A stretch of 64,000 nt of DNA from Streptomyces olivochromogenes (lineage in GTDB: Bacteria > Actinomycetota > Actinomycetes > Streptomycetales > Streptomycetaceae), in the NCBI RefSeq assembly GCF_001514115.1, contig NZ_KQ948457.1:413085-477084 (forward strand). The letters are read 5' to 3'. Of this stretch, positions 60,035 to 64,000 are shown piece after piece. How positions within the stretch are numbered: position 1 is the first letter of the stretch; each line of letters begins with the position of its first letter. Under the pieces are notes generated by a model that was not told the origin of the DNA, did not search any database, and saw only the letters and a program-made list of their open reading frames with translations. A program made the translations under genes and the position numbers.

Positions 60035-60057
60035 TTGTCAGTGGCGGCCCGTAGAGT
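60035..60057 (+). promoter_or_regulatory. RecA-NDp / PafBC-type promoter motif before thyX
   Basis: TTGTCAGTG, eight bases, then TAGAGT: an exact fit to the TTGTCRGTG-N8-TAGNNT DNA-damage promoter motif of actinobacteria. The -10 end is 43 bases upstream of the chosen GTG start, a normal leader length. Damage induction of thyX is inferred. Confidence 0.7.
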
Positions 60058-60099
60058 GGGCGCCGCCCGAGAGATGTGATGGGAAGGACCCTGCGCACC

Positions 60100-60840
60100 G
60101 TGACCGACACCCCCGCCGACGACCTCAAGCCCAGTTTCCGCAGCGATGTCACCGTCGAGCTGGTCAAGCACACCGCGTCCGACTCGGACGTGCTGTTCGC
60201 CGCCCGCGTCTCGACCCTCGGTGAGCAGTCCCTCGACGAGCTTCAGAAGGACCCGGAGCGCTCCAAGGGCCTGCTGAACTACCTGATGCGGGACCGGCAC
60301 GGCAGCCCGTTCGAGCACAACTCGATGACCTTCTTCATCAGCGCCCCGATCTTCGTCTTCCGCGAGTTCATGCGGCACCGTGTGGGCTGGTCGTACAACG
60401 AGGAATCGGGCAGGTACAGGGAGCTCGAGCCGGTCTTCTACGTCCCGGACGAGTCCCGCAAGCTGGTCCAGGAGGGCCGCCCCGGCAAGTACGTCTTCGT
60501 CGAGGGCACCCAGGCCCAGCAGGAGCTCACGGGCCGTGTGATGGAGGACTCCTACCGACAGGCGTACGAGGCGTACCAGGAGATGCTGGCCGCAGGTGTG
60601 GCCCGCGAGGTGGCCCGTGCCGTCCTCCCCGTCGGCCTCTTCTCCTCGATGTACGCCACCTGCAACGCACGCTCCCTGATGCACTTCCTCGGGCTGCGCA
60701 CCCAGCACGAGCTCGCCAAGGTCCCGTCCTTCCCGCAGCGGGAGATCGAGATGGTCGGCGAGAAGATGGAGGCGGAGTGGGCCAAGCTCATGCCGCTCAC
60801 CTACGCAGCCTTCAATGCCAACGGGCGCGTGGCGCCGTAA
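60100..60840 (+). CDS. thyX: Flavin-dependent thymidylate synthase
   Basis: A 246-residue FAD-dependent enzyme making dTMP from dUMP with methylene-tetrahydrofolate and NADPH. The signature region reads RHRVGWSYNEESGRY (RHR at 92-94, Ser103); the RHR-to-Ser spacing is eight rather than the textbook seven. Other blocks: RHGSPFEHNSMTFFI and NARSLMHFLGLRTQHELA. GTG at 60100 gives the usual 246-residue length and has GGGAAGGA upstream; earlier in-frame starts at 60076 and 60079 are possible. Preceded by a DNA-damage-type promoter motif. Confidence 0.95.
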   Translation: MTDTPADDLKPSFRSDVTVELVKHTASDSDVLFAARVSTLGEQSLDELQKDPERSKGLLNYLMRDRHGSPFEHNSMTFFISAPIFVFREFMRHRVGWSYNEESGRYRELEPVFYVPDESRKLVQEGRPGKYVFVEGTQAQQELTGRVMEDSYRQAYEAYQEMLAAGVAREVARAVLPVGLFSSMYATCNARSLMHFLGLRTQHELAKVPSFPQREIEMVGEKMEAEWAKLMPLTYAAFNANGRVAP

Positions 60841-60940
60841 CGCGCTCCCGCGCGCCGTTCGGCACAGATGTGCGGATCAACCGAGCGAGGTGTCCGTATT
60901 GCGGCATTTCGAGAAGTTCATCTAGCCTGATCAAACGGAC

Positions 60941-60976
60941 CCGGCACTGCTTGAACCCCCGAGCAGGCAGTGCCGG
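60941..60976 (+). terminator. Hairpin terminator after thyX
   Basis: Perfect 10-bp inverted repeat CCGGCACTGC/GCAGTGCCGG (60941-60950 with 60967-60976), 100 bases after the thyX stop. Confidence 0.7.
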
Positions 60977-61050
60977 GCTCCGCATTTGTCGCGCTTTGTC
61001 GTGTCCCCCGAGGGCAGACCACGCCTTGAGCAGCGAGTAGCGTGTTACCC

Positions 61051-61950
61051 ATGGCTCCGACCTCCACTCCGCAGACCCCCTTCGGGCGGGTCCTCACCGC
61101 CATGGTCACGCCCTTCACGGCGGACGGCGCACTCGACCTCGACGGCGCACAGCGGCTCGCCACCCACCTGGTGGACGCAGGCAACGACGGCCTGATCATC
61201 AACGGCACCACCGGTGAGTCACCGACCACCAGTGACGTGGAGAAATCGGATCTCGTACGAGCCGTACTCGAGGCGGTCGGCGACCGCGCCCACATCGTCG
61301 CGGGCGTCGGAACGAACGACACCCACCACAGCATCGAGCTCGCCCGCGCCGCCGAAAAGGCCGGCGCGCACGGCCTGCTGACCGTGACGCCGTACTACAA
61401 CAAGCCCCCACAGGAGGGCCTGTACCGTCACTTCTCAGCCATCGCCGACGCGACCGAGCTGCCGGTGATGCTGTACGACATCCCCGGCCGCAGCGGCGTA
61501 CCGATCAGCACCGAAACCCTCGTGCGATTGGCCGAGCACCCGCGTATCGTCGCGAACAAGGACGCCAAGGGGGACCTCGGCCGAGCCAGCTGGGCCATCG
61601 CCCGCTCCGGACTCGCCTGGTACTCCGGCGACGACATGCTGAACCTGCCGCTGCTCTCCGTGGGCGCGGTCGGCTTCGTCTCCGTCGTGGGCCACGTCGT
61701 CACCCCGGAGCTGCGCGCCATGCTGGACGCGTACGTCTCGGGCGACGTACAGAAGGCCACCGAGATCCACCAGAAGCTGCTCCCCGTCTTCACCGGCATG
61801 TTCCGCACCCAGGGCGTCATGACGACCAAGGCCGCGCTCGCCCTTCAGGGCCTGCCCGCCGGACCGCTGCGCGCCCCGATGGTCGAGCTGTCGCCCGAGG
61901 AGACCGCCCAGCTCAAGATCGATCTTGCTGCCGGCGGGGTAGAACTCTAA
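61051..61950 (+). CDS. dapA: 4-hydroxy-tetrahydrodipicolinate synthase
   Basis: A 299-residue aldolase-type TIM barrel that condenses pyruvate with aspartate semialdehyde, the first committed step to diaminopimelate and lysine. Blocks: GTTGESPTTSDVEKSDLVRA, VTPYYNKPPQEGLYRHF with the catalytic Tyr, VMLYDIPGRSGV, and the Schiff-base lysine in IVANKDAKGD. ATG 61051 gives the usual N-terminus (MAPTSTPQTPFGRVLTAMVT); GTG 61042 is also possible. RNase J follows after two hairpins. Confidence 0.95.
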   Translation: MAPTSTPQTPFGRVLTAMVTPFTADGALDLDGAQRLATHLVDAGNDGLIINGTTGESPTTSDVEKSDLVRAVLEAVGDRAHIVAGVGTNDTHHSIELARAAEKAGAHGLLTVTPYYNKPPQEGLYRHFSAIADATELPVMLYDIPGRSGVPISTETLVRLAEHPRIVANKDAKGDLGRASWAIARSGLAWYSGDDMLNLPLLSVGAVGFVSVVGHVVTPELRAMLDAYVSGDVQKATEIHQKLLPVFTGMFRTQGVMTTKAALALQGLPAGPLRAPMVELSPEETAQLKIDLAAGGVEL

Positions 61951-61983
61951 ATACAGACTTCACAACTGAATATGCACGACAAC

Positions 61984-62069
61984 GCAGGCCAGGGGCCTGC
62001 ACCCCACACAGACAACTGCTACTGCACGAACGTCATGCGCGCCACGTGCCTTGCCAGGTACGTGGCGCG
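61984..62069 (+). promoter_or_regulatory. Two hairpins in the RNase J leader
   Basis: A 7-bp stem (61984-61990 with 61994-62000) and a 13-bp stem with one mismatch (62038-62050 with 62057-62069). The second ends only five bases before the GTGAGGAGAG ribosome site of the RNase J gene. They may end dapA transcripts or control RNase J by its own cleavage. Confidence 0.55.
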
Positions 62070-62087
62070 TGTGGTGAGGAGAGTCTT

Positions 62088-63773
62088 TTGAGTCATCCGC
62101 ATCCTGAACTTGGCCCGCCGCCGAAGCTCCCCCAGGGAGGCCTGCGGGTCACCCCGCTAGGTGGCCTTGGCGAAATCGGCCGGAACATGACGGTCTTCGA
62201 GTACGACGGCCGACTGCTGATCGTCGACTGCGGAGTGCTCTTCCCGGAGGAGGAGCAGCCCGGAATCGACCTGATCCTGCCGGACTTCACGTCCATCAGG
62301 GACCGCCTCGACGACATCGAGGGCATCGTCCTCACCCATGGCCACGAGGACCACATCGGCGCTGTCCCGTTTCTCCTGCGCGAGAAGCCGGACATCCCGC
62401 TGATCGGCTCCAAGCTGACCCTCGCCCTCATCGAGGCGAAGCTCCAGGAGCACCGCATCCGCCCGTACACCCTCGAAGTCGCGGAGGGCCACCGCGAGCG
62501 CATCGGCCCCTTCGACTGCGAGTTCGTGGCGGTCAACCACTCCATCCCGGACGCCCTCGCGGTCGCCATCCGCACCCCCGCGGGCATGGTCGTCCACACC
62601 GGCGACTTCAAGATGGACCAGCTCCCGCTGGACAACCGCCTCACCGACCTGCACGCGTTCGCACGTCTGAGCGAGGAAGGCATCGACCTTCTTCTCTCCG
62701 ACTCCACGAACGCCGAGGTCCCGGGCTTCGTCCCGCCCGAGCGCGACATCTCGAACGCGCTGCGCACGGTCTTCGCCAGCGCCCGCAAGCGGATCATCGT
62801 GGCGAGCTTCGCGAGCCACGTTCACCGCATCCAGCAGATCCTGGACGCGGCCCACGAGTACGGCCGCCGGGTCGCCTTCGTCGGCCGCTCGATGGTCCGC
62901 AACATGGGCATCGCACGCGACCTGGGCTATCTGAAGGTCCCGCCGGGCCTCGTAGTGGACGTCAAGACGCTCGACGACCTCCCGGACCACGAGATCGTCC
63001 TCGTGTGCACGGGCTCGCAGGGCGAGCCGATGGCGGCCCTGTCGAGGATGGCCAACCGGGATCACCAGATCCGGATCGTCCAGGGCGACACGGTGATCCT
63101 GGCCTCGTCGCTCATCCCGGGCAACGAGAACGCGGTCTACCGCGTCATCAACGGCCTCACCCGCTGGGGCGCCAACGTCGTCCACAAGGGCAACGCCAAG
63201 GTGCACGTCTCCGGCCACGCCTCCGCGGGCGAGCTGCTGTACTTCTACAACATCTGCAAGCCGCGGAACCTGATGCCGGTTCACGGCGAATGGCGCCACC
63301 TGCGCGCCAACGCCGAGCTCGGCGCCCTCACCGGCGTCCCGCACGACCGCATCGTGATCGCCGAGGACGGAATCGTCGTCGATCTCATCGAGGGCAAGGC
63401 GAAGATCTCCGGCAAGGTCCAGGCGGGTTACGTGTACGTCGACGGCCTCTCGGTCGGTGACGTGGGCGAGCCGGCGCTCAAGGACCGCAAGATCCTCGGT
63501 GACGAGGGCATCATCTCGGTCTTCGTGGTGATCGACTCGACTACGGGCAAGATCACCGCCGGCCCGCACGTCCACGCGCGCGGTTCGGGCATCGACGATT
63601 CCGCCTTCGCGGACGTCATCCCGAAGGTCACGGAGGTCCTGGAGCGCTCGGCCCAGGACGGCGTGGTCGAGCCCCACCAGATGCAGCAACTCATCCGCCG
63701 CACGCTGGGCAAGTGGGTCTCGGACAACTACCGCCGTCGCCCGATGATCCTGCCGGTCGTCGTCGAGGTCTGA
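62088..63773 (+). CDS. rnj: Ribonuclease J
   Basis: A 561-residue metallo-beta-lactamase/beta-CASP nuclease with endo- and 5'-exoribonuclease roles in RNA decay and rRNA processing. Zinc motif THGHEDHIG (His84, His86, Asp88, His89), further ligands in HTGDFK and the C-terminal SGHAS region, plus VTPLGGLGEIGRNMTVFEYD near the start. The rare start TTG at 62088 has GAGGAGAG upstream and gives MSHPHPELGPPP; the frame is open from 62046 without a site. 561 residues matches the usual Streptomyces length. A strong terminator follows. Confidence 0.95.
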   Translation: MSHPHPELGPPPKLPQGGLRVTPLGGLGEIGRNMTVFEYDGRLLIVDCGVLFPEEEQPGIDLILPDFTSIRDRLDDIEGIVLTHGHEDHIGAVPFLLREKPDIPLIGSKLTLALIEAKLQEHRIRPYTLEVAEGHRERIGPFDCEFVAVNHSIPDALAVAIRTPAGMVVHTGDFKMDQLPLDNRLTDLHAFARLSEEGIDLLLSDSTNAEVPGFVPPERDISNALRTVFASARKRIIVASFASHVHRIQQILDAAHEYGRRVAFVGRSMVRNMGIARDLGYLKVPPGLVVDVKTLDDLPDHEIVLVCTGSQGEPMAALSRMANRDHQIRIVQGDTVILASSLIPGNENAVYRVINGLTRWGANVVHKGNAKVHVSGHASAGELLYFYNICKPRNLMPVHGEWRHLRANAELGALTGVPHDRIVIAEDGIVVDLIEGKAKISGKVQAGYVYVDGLSVGDVGEPALKDRKILGDEGIISVFVVIDSTTGKITAGPHVHARGSGIDDSAFADVIPKVTEVLERSAQDGVVEPHQMQQLIRRTLGKWVSDNYRRRPMILPVVVEV

Positions 63774-63794
63774 CCGCTCGCACGCGCCAACTCC

Positions 63795-63834
63795 GGAGCG
63801 GGGCCCCTCGATTTGCATCGGGGCGCCCCGCTCC
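63795..63834 (+). terminator. Hairpin terminator after RNase J gene
   Basis: A long near-perfect stem: GGAGCGGGG (63795-63803) pairs with CCCCGCTCC (63826-63834), and the interior continues with CCCTCGAT/ATCGGGG. Loop TTTGC. It begins 22 bases after the stop. Confidence 0.85.
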
Positions 63835-63889
63835 AGTACGTTTACGGCTCCGCCTGAACGGGAACCCGGTACGACCGTGTGCCAGGAGC

Positions 63890-64000
63890 CACCCCGAGCG
63901 GGACGGAAATTCCGACTCAGAATCTCTGATAAAGTCGGGACCGCCGGAAAGGGAAACGCGAAAGCGGAAACCTGGAAAGCGCCGAGGAAATCGGATCGCG
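63890..64000 (+). promoter_or_regulatory. Start of an rRNA operon promoter/leader region
   Basis: The last 110 bases carry motifs of the Streptomyces rrn upstream region, including CTCTGATAAAGTCGG (63924-63938) and the A-rich, purine-biased run with AAAGGGAAACGCGAAAGCGG and GAGGAAATCGGATCG. Such elements recur in tandem ahead of 16S rRNA. The 16S gene itself is beyond the window. Identification is from memory of the motif. Confidence 0.75.

Noticed and set aside
1..64000. tRNA genes, CRISPR arrays, insertion sequences, prophage or integrase genes
   Set aside because: None recognised: no regular direct-repeat array, no cloverleaf with CCA-end features noticed, no transposase or integrase motifs. 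A tRNA scan would settle the first point.

Overview
The window is chromosomal DNA from a high-GC actinomycete, almost certainly a Streptomyces. The evidence is the base composition, frequent GTG starts, overlapping ATGA/GTGA gene junctions, and the gene order proS, rimP-nusA-ylxR-infB-ylxP-rbfA-truB, ribF, ESX locus, rpsO-pnp-M16 peptidase-dapB, thyX, dapA, RNase J, then an rRNA operon leader. No tRNA, CRISPR array, insertion sequence or prophage was seen.

Layout. 1-16.5 kb is mostly translation machinery. It holds the end of proS, a frameshifted ferredoxin remnant, a minus-strand trio (lipoprotein, DUF4439 protein, degenerate APH-family kinase), the plus-strand rimP to truB cluster, a 1236-residue protein with a degenerate trypsin-like domain and a P-loop, and ribF. 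16.6-22.6 kb is a five-gene minus-strand peptide/nickel-type ABC importer operon (substrate-binding protein, two permeases, two ATPases) with three ATGA junctions. 22.9-52.6 kb is a large type VII secretion (ESX) locus in several divergent units: EspI-like ATPase, a 290-aa protein and eccE (minus); eccB and mycP (plus); two paralogous lipoproteins, a 765-aa WXG-like protein and a 158-aa partner (minus); a 149-aa protein, a 588-aa WXG-like protein, a second mycosin, esxB-esxA, a pseudokinase and two receptor-type Ser/Thr kinases with beta-propeller domains (plus); a small membrane protein and three-ATPase eccC (minus); eccD (plus). 52.6-64 kb returns to core genes: an orphan DUF397 (BldB-like) gene, rpsO, pnp, an M16 peptidase, dapB, membrane proteins, thyX, dapA and RNase J. 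The first promoter/leader elements of an rrn operon run off the right edge.

How the genes work together. The left and right parts are housekeeping: initiation-factor and ribosome-maturation functions, RNA decay (PNPase, RNase J), lysine/diaminopimelate synthesis (dapA, dapB) and thymidylate synthesis (thyX). The middle encodes a nearly complete ESX machine: the membrane core EccB/C/D/E, two mycosins, the EsxA/EsxB pair and several candidate substrates. No EccA-type AAA+ chaperone is present. Three consecutive kinase-fold genes after esxA suggest envelope sensing coupled to secretion.

Points of most interest: a sequence matching the DNA-damage RecA-NDp/PafBC promoter motif in front of eccC, with a second copy in front of thyX; three proteins whose catalytic residues are visibly lost (APH-like, trypsin/P-loop, STPK-like); and a divergent pair of candidate ESX cargo modules around 36.1-36.7 kb. 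All functional calls come from reading the sequence; no database search was run.
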